Assembly (NCBI GenBank): GCA_945643635.1 | Contig: CALZFC010000293.1 | Location: 916,001 to 980,000 of the forward strand | Length of the DNA: 64,000 nt | Direction: 5' to 3' | Origin: Allodiplogaster sudhausi | Lineage: Eukaryota; Nematoda; Chromadorea; Rhabditida; Diplogasteridae | Shown: in pieces, positions 1 through 13,400 of the stretch | How the letters are laid out: the number at the start of each line of letters is the position of its first letter | Position numbering within the stretch: the first letter of the stretch is position 1 | Program-made: the position numbers and the translations under genes | Notes under the pieces: model-generated | Told to the model about the DNA's origin: nothing | What the model saw: the letters and a program-made list of their open reading frames with translations, nothing else | The model's database searches: none

Positions 1-1420
1 GTTCTCGAGCACGACGACAGTGACAGAGGGCTTCTCAGGCTCGCCACTTCTACGGCGAGCACGCGACGCGTCACGCGATGCCCCGCTCACCACGACACGA
101 AGCGTTGCGGTCGCGCTACGGTCGGCCGCATCGCGTCCGATGACATGGTAATCGTGAATGCCGACTTGAAGCTTTGGAACGACAGCGAAGACTTCTCCCG
201 AAAGGGGCGCAATCTCGAGGAGACCATCAGAATCGGGCTGCAGCTGGTAGCTGACGGGTGGCAGGGAGGATCTATAAGGAAGAATAATCATTGGGATTGC
301 CAAGGCCACGAATTTCAAGGTGTTCATAGCAAGTTGGATAAAGTATATTACTATGGAGCAAGAATCACTTGTTCGAATCCGCGAGAAGGAACTGTTTACC
401 CACGCGTATCCATAACAGAAAGTGTGTATTTTATTTTCCTCACTTTATTCATTTCTATTTTTAGTTTAACTGACTTCCGATCTGATGTCAACATGTTTGT
501 CTTCGAGTTATTTCGAAAGATTTCATCACTTCATACTTCCAGACAAACACAATGTTGCTATTTCCTGCACGACTCTTTCGTGTCATAAGATTAATGGATT
601 TCAATCTGATGAGAGATTCCATTAATCTCCGCATTCCCAATACTCGTATGTTCATCCAATCCACTTCAATTCTTCACCCATGCCTATTCTTGGTAGTGTG
701 CTCCCCTCCCCAATCCTCCCCCTGCTGACTCACAGCCTTCCATGGGGTCGTTACAGTCTGCCTGAGGCAGCTGCTTTCCTCTTCTCCTTCATTCTCATTC
801 GAGAGATGGCCTCCCCTGTGCCTTTCTTTTCCCGCATTACTTTTTGCACGGCGCGCACCACGCGGCTTCATTTGCCTTTCTGGACGCTTCTCCCTCTTCT
901 CTGCATTCTCTTTCCATACTAATCTGCTATTCTCTTTCTCTCTCTCATCTCTATTTCTCTCATCTCTCTTTCTCTCTCTCTTCCCGCTCTTTCTCTCTCT
1001 CCTCTCTCTCGTCCCACAGGGAGAAGGAAAAAGACCATTTGTTGGAAGACAGCGTAAATGATACGAGCACATGCACGGCTTCTGCGGCAAGAACCACCGG
1101 CTAACGGTGCAGGTCACTTTCTCTAATCTCTCTCTCTCTCTCTTGTTCCCTCTCGCCACACTCCCTTCCTCTGTTTCTCTGACATCTCCTCGTTTGTCTC
1201 TCGGAATTTCTCTCACGAATCCTCCTGCCCACTACCATTTCCATTGTGGCTTCTCCTTCCTTACTTTAATTCGCTTCGTCTCATCTCCTGCCGGAGAAAG
1301 GAAGTGCTGAGAGGTTGCCGAGATGGGTTGGAGAGGGGGGGGGGAGGGGTGGACAAGGAAGGGACTGAGGGGAGCTGACGGGAGGAAGCAAGAGAGCGGA
1401 CAAAGCGGTAAGTGAGAGGG

Positions 1421-1455
<35 letters not shown>

Positions 1456-1606
1456 AAGAGAGACAGAGAGAGCGAGAGAGAGAGAGAGAGACTCCCTCTC
1501 CCGAGAGGGAAGGGTGCTCCTTAATGAGAACAGGCAGCATGCTCGGATGTGTGCAAGTGCATCTGAAGCGATGCCAGAGAGAGTCCAGTGATCATAGGGA
1601 GAGGCA

Positions 1607-1651
<45 letters not shown>

Positions 1652-4211
1652 TGACAGACATATATAGAGAAAGAGACAAAGAGAGAGTGACGGAGTGAAA
1701 GAGAGAAAGAGAGAGAGTGAGAGAGAGAGAGAGACGCGGAATTAGATGAACTTCCAAAGCGTGGCGCTCCGTAATGAAGATAGCCGCCCTCCTCCCTCCC
1801 GAAAACACGAATAGTAAACAGGAGAGCGTAGTAGATGTATTTTCGGCAGAGGGTCATCAGAGGGATTTGCGAAGCCCCAGGATAGACTGACAAACAGAAC
1901 TGGTTTTCTGCTATGGAATGCTTCACTTTAGCGTTTAAATGCATCGAAAATAAATATAAGCGTTTAATATGGAAAAATAACGAATTAAATAGCAAGTGCT
2001 AACAATGTTTGGACGCGAAGAATCGGCTCGCCCTCGTGAACATCGCGCGCATCCAACTCGACAGCGTAATGGCCGGCAGAGAAGCGGAAAGGCTCGGACT
2101 CGGCCGGGCCGTGGAATTCGAGAAGATTGGACTGGTCCGGGCCGTGGAATTCAAGGCGGCAAGACGCCATGAGAAGACCCGTAGAGGACGAGTATGCCGA
2201 GATGTAAACCGGGACTGCGAGGTCAGCCAGCTCGGGAGAACCCGTTAGACGCAGCTGGCAGGAGTGATTCATTAGTTTCAATTAATTTACTCAATTAATT
2301 AAAAATACGAGAGAAAGGAAAACGCGCGATATGGTAAAAAAAGACGGCCAAAAATATCCCGTTCCGGCACACAGTTTTCGGGTCTTAATATTTGGGGCCT
2401 GCTAATGAAAGAAATAAATGCAATCCAAATGGGCCCCCATGGTCCGGCCCGACGGCGCCATTTGGGTCGGGCGACATGCAGCTCTCATGCCAACCTTTCC
2501 GTGGTACGAGCCGTCGCCACCGCGTACGGTAGTGATCCGTAGCGGCAGGGAGTGGTAGGAGGCGAATACGAATTGGACGGCGATATCATTGTCCGGAGGA
2601 GCGAGAGTGAGCGACGCGTCGCGGTCGGTGGCCGATGCGTCGCGGTTGTAGAGCCTAAGTACATCTGGCGATGAGCTCTGCGGTAGATCGGCAGTGTAGA
2701 TCCGATGAGTGAAGTGGGCTTTGCTGAAGGTGCAAAGTATTCGTGAAAGGGATCGAGAGCAGGTTGAAAAAGAGGTGGAGGCAAAAGAGAGAGAGAGAGA
2801 GAGACAGAGAGAAATAAAGAGAGAGAGAGAGAGAGAAAGAAAGAGAGAGAGAGAGAGCCAACCTCTTCCTGACGTGAATCCTGAGCAAAATGGCATGGCT
2901 ATCGCTGGTGACGAGCGTGATCGTGACTGTTCGTCCCTCGATCGTCTTCAATTCTCTCTTCACCACCACTTGACTCCGCTGGTTGACATCGAAGAAGGCT
3001 GCCTCGACGACGCCCGCTTCCAGCCGAAGGAGCCATTCCCTTCTTGGCACTCTGCCAAGATGGAAGAGATCAGCGACCAGCCAGCCACGCGGCACATCGC
3101 TCTCCACAACGACCTGCAGAAATATTGTTTTTTTTTTAAATTAAATTATCGCTTCAAAGTACAAATTACGGCCCAATTTTTCACTAATTTTCTAATATAT
3201 GTAATTATCACTGTCTTGTCCCAAAGAGTAAGGCCAGCAGATGTGTCCCTCACCAGACAAAGATCTGATATACGTACGCTGCGTGTTGAAAAGAAATGAT
3301 GAAAAGGCAACCCAATTCAGTTGATTGATTAAAAGAGGTCCCCTCTTGTTTGAGATTGGCGATGCTTCTTTTTTGCTTTGTCATTCGCACCCTCTCAAGA
3401 TTAATTTCCTTTAAAATAACTCTAGGCATGTAGTGTCCTCAAGCACGGTTCATATGCATGTAAGTTTGGCTCTGCGCTTTCATTCTCGTTCCCTCTCGCT
3501 CTCACTCTCTCCCTCTCTCTCTCTCTATCTCTCTGTTCCCTCTCTCTTTCTCGCTCTCTGTCGTCCCTTCGCTTATGCACTTTGTATGGCCGGTGATATC
3601 CACAGCCACGCTCCTCTACAACATCTGTCCTGCTTTTGCACCCTTATCCTTCTTCTGCTCGCTCCAAAAAAGGAGTGAGCTAGCGATCTGTGACTCCATT
3701 CTCATCCACGATTCCCCGGGTTGCGTGCCACCTCTGAAGCCACCATCAGAGAAATGGAGAAAGAGAGAGAAAGAGAGGGAGAAAGAGAGAGAGAGAGATA
3801 AAGTAAGAAGAGAAAGAGTGAGAGAGAAAGAGAGAGGGAGAAAGAGACAAAGAGAATGAGAGAGAGAAAGAGATGAAGAATAAGGAGGGGTGATAACTAA
3901 GAGAATATCTGGCAGGTTACTCGGGACTTGCGGGCGTGAGAAGAAAAAGTGGAATGGAATGGAGCTGGAAATTTTTTTTACTTCTTTCCATTAGTGAAGA
4001 AAATCTTCTAAATTCTATAGATATAATCCTTTCCTTTTGGATGAAATTGACTTCGCCTTCCGACAAAAAGCTGGCAGCTTGCCAAAGAGATATCATGAGT
4101 CGCCGTGTCGCATGAAACGAGCATAGACATTAGGACATCGGGATTAGAAGAGAGAGAGTGAGAGAGAGAGGTTAGAGAGATAGAGAAAGAGTGAAAGAGA
4201 AGGGAAAGAGG

Positions 4212-4249
<38 letters not shown>

Positions 4250-5069
4250 AGCCTTCTCCATCCCGTCAGCCTGGCAATGCCACCCTGACCATATGAAGTG
4301 CACTGCGTCCGCGCCTTGCAGAGTAACGAGAGAGCGAGAGATACGCGAGGAGAAGAGAAGCAGACACAGAAGAAAGCAGAGGGGGAGAGAATGAGTGAGA
4401 AAGCAAAGCGAGGCTCATTCTCCAGTTGAGTAGCCACCGCCCGCAAGAACACCATGTTGTTATCCACTTCTCTCTCTCCCTTTCTCTCTCTCTCTCACTT
4501 TCTCTCTCTCTCTTTCTCTCTTTCTCTCACTCTCTTTCTCTCTCTCTCTCTTTCTCTCTCTCTCTCGTTCTCTCTCTCTCTCTCTTTTCCTGTTTCGCTC
4601 CTTCTCTCGTAGAGCACATCCTCATTGAGCCTCCCTCGCCCAGACTGAAAGAGGGCAGCGTTCCAGAGAGCTACTACTAGTACAGACAATGTACGCTCGA
4701 AGGACAAAGCGCAACAAAGCGAAAGAGAGATGGAAAGAGAAAGAGAGAAAGAGAGAGAGAGAACATTGCCTCAGGCAGATACATGTATGTACATACGTAC
4801 ATACATACAGACAACAATACAGATGACGTCGTATGACTTAATCAGGATTTCCTGTCCTTTTGGAAACAGCGAAAATAACCGCTCGTATAATAATGCCATA
4901 GGATAACAACATTCTTTGATGTATTTTATTCATTCCAGATTAACCAATAATCCTGCAAAGTCTCCAAAGGAGGATGCCAGCCAACCTCTCTTTCATCAGC
5001 GACTTCAGCCGCACCGTACGCTGCCAGCAATAACAGAAGGATACCGCAGAAGGCAGGCCAAGAATTCAT
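1..5069 (-). CDS. Cadherin-like extracellular protein, 5' part (runs off left edge)
   Basis: Partial gene; exons read 5069-4986, 3113-2863, 2723-2495, 2254-2004 and 271-<1, all joining in phase. The first exon encodes a signal peptide (MNSWPAFCGILLLLLAAYGA) preceded by tttctctag, a possible trans-splice acceptor. The downstream exons read as about three cadherin-type beta-sandwich repeats: strand patterns such as AFFDVNQRSQVVVKREL, an EGEPILRVQ turn, and a repeat end reading GRDAADRSATATLRVVV. The usual calcium motifs (DxNDNxP linkers, LDRE) are degenerate, so this is an atypical cadherin. Three donors share AG|gttggc. A 33-bp in-frame tandem duplication (16-bp core at 2104-2119 and 2137-2152) doubles an LEFHGP segment. 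Cadherins act outside the cell in adhesion or as processed receptors; which subfamily this is cannot be told, because the C-terminus is missing. An exon could be missing between 4986 and 3113. Confidence 0.7.
272..2003. repeat. Cadherin intron filled with (TC/GA)n microsatellite
   Basis: This 1.7 kb intron holds TC-rich runs on the plus strand at about 925-1180 and dense GA runs at about 1410-1740, which read TC on the transcribed (minus) sense strand. All long ORFs here are Ser-Leu or Arg-Glu translations of the repeat. Nothing else is recognised. Confidence 0.8.
3114..4985. repeat. Cadherin first intron with mixed GA and TC tracts
   Basis: A long first intron. It contains plus-strand TC at about 3490-3560 and 4470-4590, and GA at about 3760-3870, 4150-4250 and 4735-4765. 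No coding exon is recognised between the signal-peptide exon and the next cadherin exon, but a short one could be hidden here. Confidence 0.6.
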
Positions 5070-6516
5070 TCCTAGAGAAAGACGGCGAGAGCTACGACGG
5101 AGACATCAATTGTTACCCGCTCTACTCATCGTTGCCGTGTTCTTGATGGGTTGCAAAACGCCAGCCTAGCGGGCTGAAAGAAGCCAGATTTCATAGGGCG
5201 AGACTATGTCATTGAGAATGTCATCGTATCCGCTTGGCGCCATTTCCAATTAATTTTTATAATTTTTACAATCCAAATAAGCAGTCGGAGAGCACAGCTA
5301 AAAAGGCTTGAAATAGCAGATGCAAAAGAGCTAAAATGATGGAGAAAACAAGCAAAAAGTCATCAGAAATCATAATAATGCTGAATAAAGAAGGACATGA
5401 AACAAAAGGAGGAGATGTAATGTAAGAACACGAAGCGGCAGAGAAAAAAGGAGAACACGAGCGGGTTGCGTAGAAAGTGCGAAAGCGCTGACCAAAAAGG
5501 GCCTTTTGTTCTTACTACTGCGCACTCAATCATGGCGAGAAGACCTTCGTCTGGGCACCGCTAGTACCACCATAGCCCTAATTGCATGGCCAGCCGCCAC
5601 CTTTTTGGTACAATTACTTAGATTGAAAATTGAGATCATTACGTGGATAAAAAAATAATCAAGTTGAATCAAATTATAATGAGATGTGCAAAGCAGTTCT
5701 AACAACATAAGTTCAGTATAAAAAGATATCTCTCACGGGTGTATAAAAAGACAAATTAGTAGTTGACAACTAAAAGGAACAAATTAAGTAAAGACACACT
5801 TGGTAACTCTTTTATTTTGACTAATTCCTTGCACTTTCAACGCGCTATAAATCTCGTTGGCAGTAACAACTAAAGGGGCTCTTTCTGCCACCTGCCATAT
5901 GTGGACATGGAGGAACATTCATCTGGCTGAGGCAATAGATATTGAGGGAAAGGGAGACAAGGAAGAGATAGAGGGTAAAAGTGAGAGAGAGACAGAGAGA
6001 GAGACAGAAAGAGGGAGAGAGAAGGAAAAGATGGCAAATGAAAACGAATCATAAGGTGGCAGAGATCCATGGCAGAATTGTATAAGACAAGCCGGGAACA
6101 TGCTTGCTCTGGTCGAAGTGGGCAAACAGAGACCAGATGGATGGCAGATATGAAACAAGAAGAAGGACGAGTGGGAGAGAGAGAGAGGGAGAGAGAGAGA
6201 GAGGGAGAGAGAGAGGGGGAGAGAGAGGGAGAGAGGAAGAGAGAAAGAGGGAGAGGAAGAGTTAGAGCGGAGAGAGAGGGAGAGAAAGAGAGAGAGAGGA
6301 AACCGAGAGATATGTATATATCATGCAATGGACATGCTTTGTACTTGCAAGCATCTATTCTTGGCCCTACAAAAAATTCAGCTTATCGCAGAATAGAAAA
6401 AAAATCAAATAAATACACGATAATAACAAAAAGATTAAAAACAATGCATTCAATGAATAGGTGGGACTTGATCGTGTGAATGACTACAACGATACTCCAC
6501 ATATCTCCGAGCAGCC

Positions 6517-6555
<39 letters not shown>

Positions 6556-6586
6556 ATCTCTTTCTCTCTTTATCTCTCTCTCTTTA

Positions 6587-6621
<35 letters not shown>

Positions 6622-7083
6622 TTCTCTCTCTCGCTCTCTGCCGGGCGTGTCCAGCGAGTGCTAGAGCGTGTTCGCCAAATGCAGGAGCGCGCGTGCCAAG
6701 TGGGCGGAGCTTCTTCCGTGCCAGAAGGGGAGGGGTGTCTCCCGGCTAACATCGGAAGGTAACGACATAACTGCCGTACGGAAGGGATGAATGATACCAT
6801 GTCTCTTAGACTCCAATCGACAAGAAAATTCAATAGATTTCGATTTCGATTGATTTCCGTGGCCCTTTCCAAGAATTATAGTCTTGTCGTCATTTCATGT
6901 ACAATTGATTGAGTGAAATATCCTGCAACAAAATTTACTGATGTGAAAAACGAAAAAAAAAAATGTCTTCCCTAGTGTCTCGTCCTATGATTTTCACATC
7001 ACTCCCAGAAAATTAAATAGCAGAGAAAGAAAAAGGAAGAGGGAGACAAACAGGCAGAGAGAGAGCTCTCTTTTCGGCATAGG

Positions 7084-7126
<43 letters not shown>

Positions 7127-7487
7127 AAGGCAGGTAGAAAGAGATCACTTTTCAACAGGATTCATTTTTTTTTTGTTCGAAATTCGTTCAATCTCACTAA
7201 TAAATATATATTTAAACAAAAACACACGAGGGATTAAGTAAGAAAAGTGTCATCATTAGAAACTTGGGAGAGAGAATTTATTTAATTCCTTTGAATCAAT
7301 AAAAAATAATCATTAGTTATTTTTAAAGATATGCTGGCTGGCACATGCATGAATGCGCGACATCTAGAAGACATGTTTCAAAGAACTGAGAAAAAATTTC
7401 CCTACAATTAATAATCGAAAGAATATATAAAAAAGTACGATATAGAGGAAAAAGAGAGGAGTTCAAGGAAGAACATGAGACAACTGC

Positions 7488-7530
<43 letters not shown>

Positions 7531-10115
7531 CCTCTCCCATGTCTATCTTTCCACGTTCGCACACAGTACGTTAGTGGTTTAGGACGACTATCATGGTGGA
7601 GCAAAGCATTTTTATTATTTTATTTAAGATTTATTTATTATTTATTCATATATCAAATAATAATGTTACAACATATAGAGTGAATCTGGCAAATAAGTTA
7701 AGGCAGGTGAAAAGAAAGAAGAAAGAAACACTTGATAAGAAAATAATATGTATCGTTGCAAGTGCGTAAATTATAAAAGAAGGAAAGGGGAGGAAATGGG
7801 TAAGAGATTCACAGTAAATAGGAGGAAAATGCAATTTATAATTTATTCAGATCAAGATTAGTTAGCTTTTGTAGATAAAATTTCTAACGGATAAATTAAA
7901 CTATTTTATTTCACTTCATTTTGTAGAGTTGATAAAAAAATCTAGATTTTTTATATAAGACAATTAAGCATATTTTGCTCTCGGTTTTAGCAATCTGCAT
8001 CGAGGAATTCCGTCTGTAGTGCGATGGCTACAGAAGAAGAAAATGCCAGCTTAAGTTTCAAGCAATATTATCTTGAGTCAAATTAAGATAAACTGTCTTA
8101 CCATTAATCAGCTGTCGTGACCTTTCAAGACAATCTTTTTTATGTGAAGGCTAAATTGAATGTTTATTTTGGAATTAATTTTCTTTGCGGTTACCCGCGT
8201 TGTACCATTTACTCTTGACTATCAAAGTGTTACTTCTTATCATCATATTTGACAATATGTATATGTAAGTTCAGATGTATGAATTGTAATGTTGATGATT
8301 TTATGAGAGAATACTTCCGCGTTTCAGGAATTCGGTGTGTATAAATAGCACTAATCACTTTGTGTATATAAAATTTTTTTAAATTATGATTTATTTAAAA
8401 AATCTTTATTGTTATTTGCGCAAAAAGTAAACAAAACAAGAAGATGATTAATCAAAACACGTGGTCTATACATAGGTAGAGCTGTCACACATTGATAATA
8501 CGAACCAGTTAAACACTCTCGTGAGAGTTCACGTGGAAGAGAATTCTGAAGATGAGAGAAAGATGCCACGACATGTAACTGAAGAGCGAGAGAGAGAGAG
8601 ATTGATAGAGATGGAGAGAGAGAGAGAGAGATTGATAGAGATGGAGAGAGGGAGAGAGCAATGGCAGAAGCGGAGAGACGAAGAGAGAGAGATATAGAAA
8701 GCAGGCAGAGTGTAACGCAAATCCCACCCAAAGTCGCCCGTTGGCGATCTGAGATTCTTTCCACCTAATCTCTCTTTCTCTGTCTCCCTCTCTTCTCTCT
8801 TCTTTGTCTCTTTCTCTCCCAGTCCTCATCTCTAGCTCTCCTCAACTCGTGCAGTCCGTCAGTTTGTGTGATCAATCAATGCCACTGAACTCGGCTACTT
8901 CATGTAAATGTTAAATTTGCAATTTATTTTATACATATGCTTGTTTCCACTGTCTTTTTTATTTGTCCTGTTGTAAGCTCGATGCTATCATTTTCTCATT
9001 TCTAGCACTTGTACATTTGGGTGAGTCAAATCCAAAGGAATCAAAATAATAGATGTTTTTTATTTATCTTTGAGTAAAAGCCCAGTTATTTCCAATTCCT
9101 CTAGATTTACAATACCTATTTCTTTTTATAATTATTCCTTCGGGTGACCATCACGAATGTAAATACCTCGGAATTTTTTTTCTATGGCTTTGTGAAGACT
9201 CGTGTAATTACATCGCCATAATATCTTGATAACTTAAATAATAAAACACAAAAAGTAAAACAAAACTATAACCACCCATGGGAGTCAAGCCATCGTTCAC
9301 CTGCTTCGCCGTCCTCACTCCTACCGACTGCGCCATGGGTTGGCGGGTCTTGCAGTGGCTATTTCACGCATTTGGGGACTTCTAGATTTCTATTAACTGT
9401 TAGTGATTCGGACAATGAACTTCTCTAGGTGAGGTACCAATTTAGGAACAATTCATATAGAGGAATACTGAGAAGTTGGAATGGAGGTAACTGCCTGCAA
9501 AGTAGTTAGAAAACTAGACAGTGAGAGAGGGTGAATTAAATGATCGGGTGGAAATCACGGTTGAACTGGAGATGTACACCCTTTCAAGTATCTACATTTT
9601 TATCAGTCATTTGCTCTCCTCTCTGTACCCTTCATGGAATATCCTTTTAATGTTTATAACATAATTTTTCCTCCTTTCTTCGAAAATCATGTTCCTTCTC
9701 CTTCCATCTCCGTTGCTTTCTTTCTTTTTTCAATAGTTTTGCTTCTCTCCCTTTCGTGGGCTATTTTGTTATATCGCTTGCATTAATTTCGACATTACTA
9801 ATTTAACTGGCTTCGCTGGCCATTCTCTTTAAAACACCTTGTGCGATATTAAAAAAAAGTATATTTGAGAAATCGAAACAAGAGAGTGAATATTCGATGG
9901 GAGAGTAAATGCAGAACGAGGGGAGAGGCTTCTTACTCTTTTCGTGCCTCAACGCCACGCACTAAGCCCTCATGGCTCTGCCACTTTGAACGAGCAGTGT
10001 AGAAGCATATTCAGGAAGAGAGAGGGAGAATGAATGAGAGAGGGAGGGAGAGAGAGCAATAAGATGGCAAGAGGCAGAGAGAAACGAAGAGAGAGAGAGA
10101 CACAGAGAGAAACAA

Positions 10116-10164
<49 letters not shown>

Positions 10165-10480
10165 AATGAGAGATGGAAAAGCGTCGAGGACCGGGCCGGC
10201 CTCTCTCTTTTGTCGCTCCTCCGATCGACTGCCTCCTCGAGAAGCATCACCAGGAAGGAGCACTCGAATGATTCTTCTCTTCTCTTTTCTCTTTCTTTCC
10301 CTTTTAATGTCTTCGTTACGTTCTTCATTCTTCATTGCGAGATATATACTTTTAATTCAGAACGTGAACCTTCACGCGCATTTATGACAACGCTGTTTCG
10401 ACTGACTTCTTACAAATTTCAATTGTGTGCATCTTTTTAAAATGATTTCGTGTACTTTCTTAATAGACACCTTACAGGAT
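5070..10480. other. Intergenic region with microsatellites, no gene recognised
   Basis: This 5.4 kb separates the cadherin start (minus) from the receptor start (plus), so it should contain two divergent promoters. It is mostly AT-rich. GA or TC blocks lie at about 5970-6040, 6170-6300, 6518-6640, 7085-7130, 7490-7530, 8585-8700, 8765-8820 and 10018-10160. The ORFs there are repeat translations. A short GC-richer segment at 6640-6760 has no recognisable product. Confidence 0.6.
9274..9348 (-). repeat. tRNA-like sequence (possible SINE head or tRNA pseudogene)
   Basis: Read on the minus strand, a segment with TGGCGCAGTCGGTAGGAG (A-box-like) is followed about 35 nt later by GGCTTGACTCCC (degenerate B-box). 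The spacing suits a tRNA promoter, but I cannot form a clean cloverleaf, so a tRNA-derived repeat or pseudogene is more likely than a working tRNA. Confidence 0.35.
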
Positions 10481-13400
10481 ATGCTTTCCTTGCTGCTCTT
10501 GCCGTTATTGCTATTTCTGGACAGAGGTCAGTTTGAAAAATTAATTTTCATCCTTTTGAGAATGCATTGTTTTTTTTAAATAAACTGGTAAAAATGTAAG
10601 AAAAAATGTTTATTTTTTTATATTCTAAGATATGTATATTTATTCTCGATTGCAGGGAGCTGCTCTGACGACGAAGAACGCCTAATGGTGGATGTCTTCC
10701 GTGGCTATAACTCGCTCATTCAACCGGTTCGGTCAGCCATTCTAATTATTATTTTTTTTCTTTCTAGCGATCGTTTCCTCGATTATTTTTTTTAAATATT
10801 CTTTCTTTATCATTTTGCAGTTTTAATATGTGGACCCATCATCATGTTCAGCAGAGGAATAATTTATAATTGTTTGTCTGAATACATATTTATGCCTAAT
10901 GATATCACTTTCCACACTTTAGCAACCTCAGCGAGACTCCTATCACCGTCAAGATTGCGTTGCAGCTCGTGTTGCTAATTAATGTGGTTGGTAATTTTAA
11001 TTTCACATTAATTGTTTGATATCTTCCGCGAAGAAATGCGTTAAATATTACTGGTTTAGCAGTAATATTTCATATACTTGCGCACACATGAAATTCTTAC
11101 TCTCTTTTACTTTGTACAAATACGAATGTTGATGATTACAGGACGAGAAGGATCAAGTGATGCACACGAATGTTTGGTTGACTCTGGTTCGTGAATTAAC
11201 TCTTCCAAAGTATTTTCGATTGATTAAGAGAGCCTCTCCGTATGCCTCCAGTAGGGCCAGCCCCAGATCCAGATGTTGGATTTCGAGAGCGAAAACTTTG
11301 TCGGACATGACACTGGGCCCCAGTAACAAGATTAAATGACAAAATTTTTTTTTCAAAAAATATACATGCGTGAACAGTTAAAAGTATGGATGACATGTGA
11401 TTTGATGTATCTCGCTTCAAAATCAACATTTTTCCATTTACTTTTTTTTATTGGCATCCCGGTTGAATTCTAATCAAAAACTCTATTGATGTATTTGGTC
11501 AAATATTTTATTCTCATGTCGAAAAATTATTTTAAATATTTCAATTTCACCGTTGAATACCTTATACTCATTTAGTCCTGGGTTTTATATCTCAAAATGT
11601 AGAGCATTAAAAACTGTATAACATATATTCTTTTCGTTTAGTGTGTCCTACCCTAAAGGGGTTACAAATAGGCTCAAATTGGGGCAACTCGGATATGTTG
11701 GATTCAAGGAATGCGTGAAAACGAAGTTAAATTCTTATTATGACATAAAATAAACTACTTCATACGATTCAGCACGTTTTTCTTATCATAAAAGCTTTCC
11801 AACAAAATTTCATTAAAACATTTTTCTATGAAAAAAATGCATTTTTCGATTTTTCTGCCATAGTCAGAAAATGACCTAAAACTATTCGAATCGCTGTATT
11901 TTCAATGTTTTCAGCGAAAACAGAATGTGGATAGTACTGAACAATACGCGACAAAATTCTCTACAACATACATCATTTATATCCGAGTACAAGGTCCCTA
12001 CGAATGGCAGTATTGATTTTCCTATGGCCGTCGCGCCAAAACTGACAGATCCTCGTTTTGCAAGTTTTGTGCAATCTACATGATTCCTACTTATACTATA
12101 CATCATTCTTCTCCACGAAGCACACTAAGGTCAGAATCGATGTTTGTTTTGCAGATTTCACGTGGTAAAAGCTCGCAAAAGGGTTTGCACGCGCGCGGCT
12201 TCGAACCTGCGACCCATGACATTCGACGTGCACAACCAATGGACCAAAATTCCATACAAAATTCATTTCTGGAAAATGCCAAAACCAATCTTAAAGAATG
12301 ACCTATCAATCGATAGCTATTTTGGCGATCTATCGAAATAAATATATCCGTCAAAAAGTGTAAATTGACGGCAAGGCCAAATAAGCGGTCAACAAATTCG
12401 AACCAAAAAAAGTAGATCAAACAAGCTATTCATCATAAAGTGATGTATGGGAAAGTTGTTTGTCTGAGCGATAGCTATAGAATGGCATATAACATGTGGT
12501 GATATGTTCAATCAGCGAGATTAAACGGCTGCGGAAATGGCTTCCAAGAAAATTGACTTTTCAAAGATCGGGAACTTTTCCGGTAATCCATCTGAACAGA
12601 AAATAGTGGGTGATAGAACATGTCCTGTACATTAATACCAGTGCCGGAAAAGTTCCCTATGGATCTTTGAAAAGTCAATTTTCTTGGAAGCCATTTCCGC
12701 AGCCGTTTAATCTCGCTGATTGAACATATCACCACATGTTATATGCCATTCTATAGCTATCGCTCAGACGAACAACTTTCCCATACATCACTTTATGATG
12801 AATAGCTTGTTTGATCTACTTTTTTTGGTTCGAATTTGTTGACCGCTTATTTGGCCTTGCCGTCAATTTACACTTTTTGACGGATATATTTATTTCGATA
12901 GAGCGCCAAAATAGCTATCGATTGATAGGTCATTCTTTAAGATTGGTTTTGGCATTTTCCAGAAATGAATTTTGTATGGAATTTTGGTCCATTGGTTGTG
13001 CACGTCGAATGTCATGGGTCGCAGGTTCGAAGCCGCGCGCGTGCAAACCCTTTTGCGAGCTTTTACCACGTGAAATCTGCAAAACAAACATCGATTCTGA
13101 CCTTAGTGTGCTTCGTGGAGAAGAATGATGTATAGTATAAGTAGGAATCATGTAGATTGCACAAAACTTGCAAAACGAGGATCTGTCAGTTTTGGCGCGA
13201 CGGCCATAGGAAAATCAATACTGCCATTCGTAGGGACCTTGTACTCGGATATAAATGATGTATGTTGTAGAGAATTTTGTCGCGTATTGTTCAGTACTAT
13301 CCGCATTCTGTTTTCGCTGAAAACATTGAAAATACAGCGATTCGAATAGTTTTAGGTCATTTTCTGACTATGGCAGAAAAATCGAAAAATGCATTTTTTT

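Noticed and set aside
740..800. CTGCCTGAGGCAG palindrome as a regulatory site, with a relative near 4765
   Set aside because: Only two imperfect occurrences next to microsatellites; no functional context.
1232..1995. Long Ser-Leu and Arg-Glu ORFs here and across the window
   Set aside because: They are six-frame translations of (TC)n/(GA)n microsatellites, occur in both strands at once, and lack non-repeat domains.
2009..2281. Plus-strand ORF over the cadherin exon
   Set aside because: The minus frame has splice sites, phase continuity and cadherin strand patterns; the plus frame is Arg-rich shadow.
12103..13128. Mirror-image ORFs of about 105, 75 and 73 codons in the palindrome
   Set aside because: They occur identically in both arms because of the inverted repeat, overlap on opposite strands, and look like chance reading of non-coding arms.
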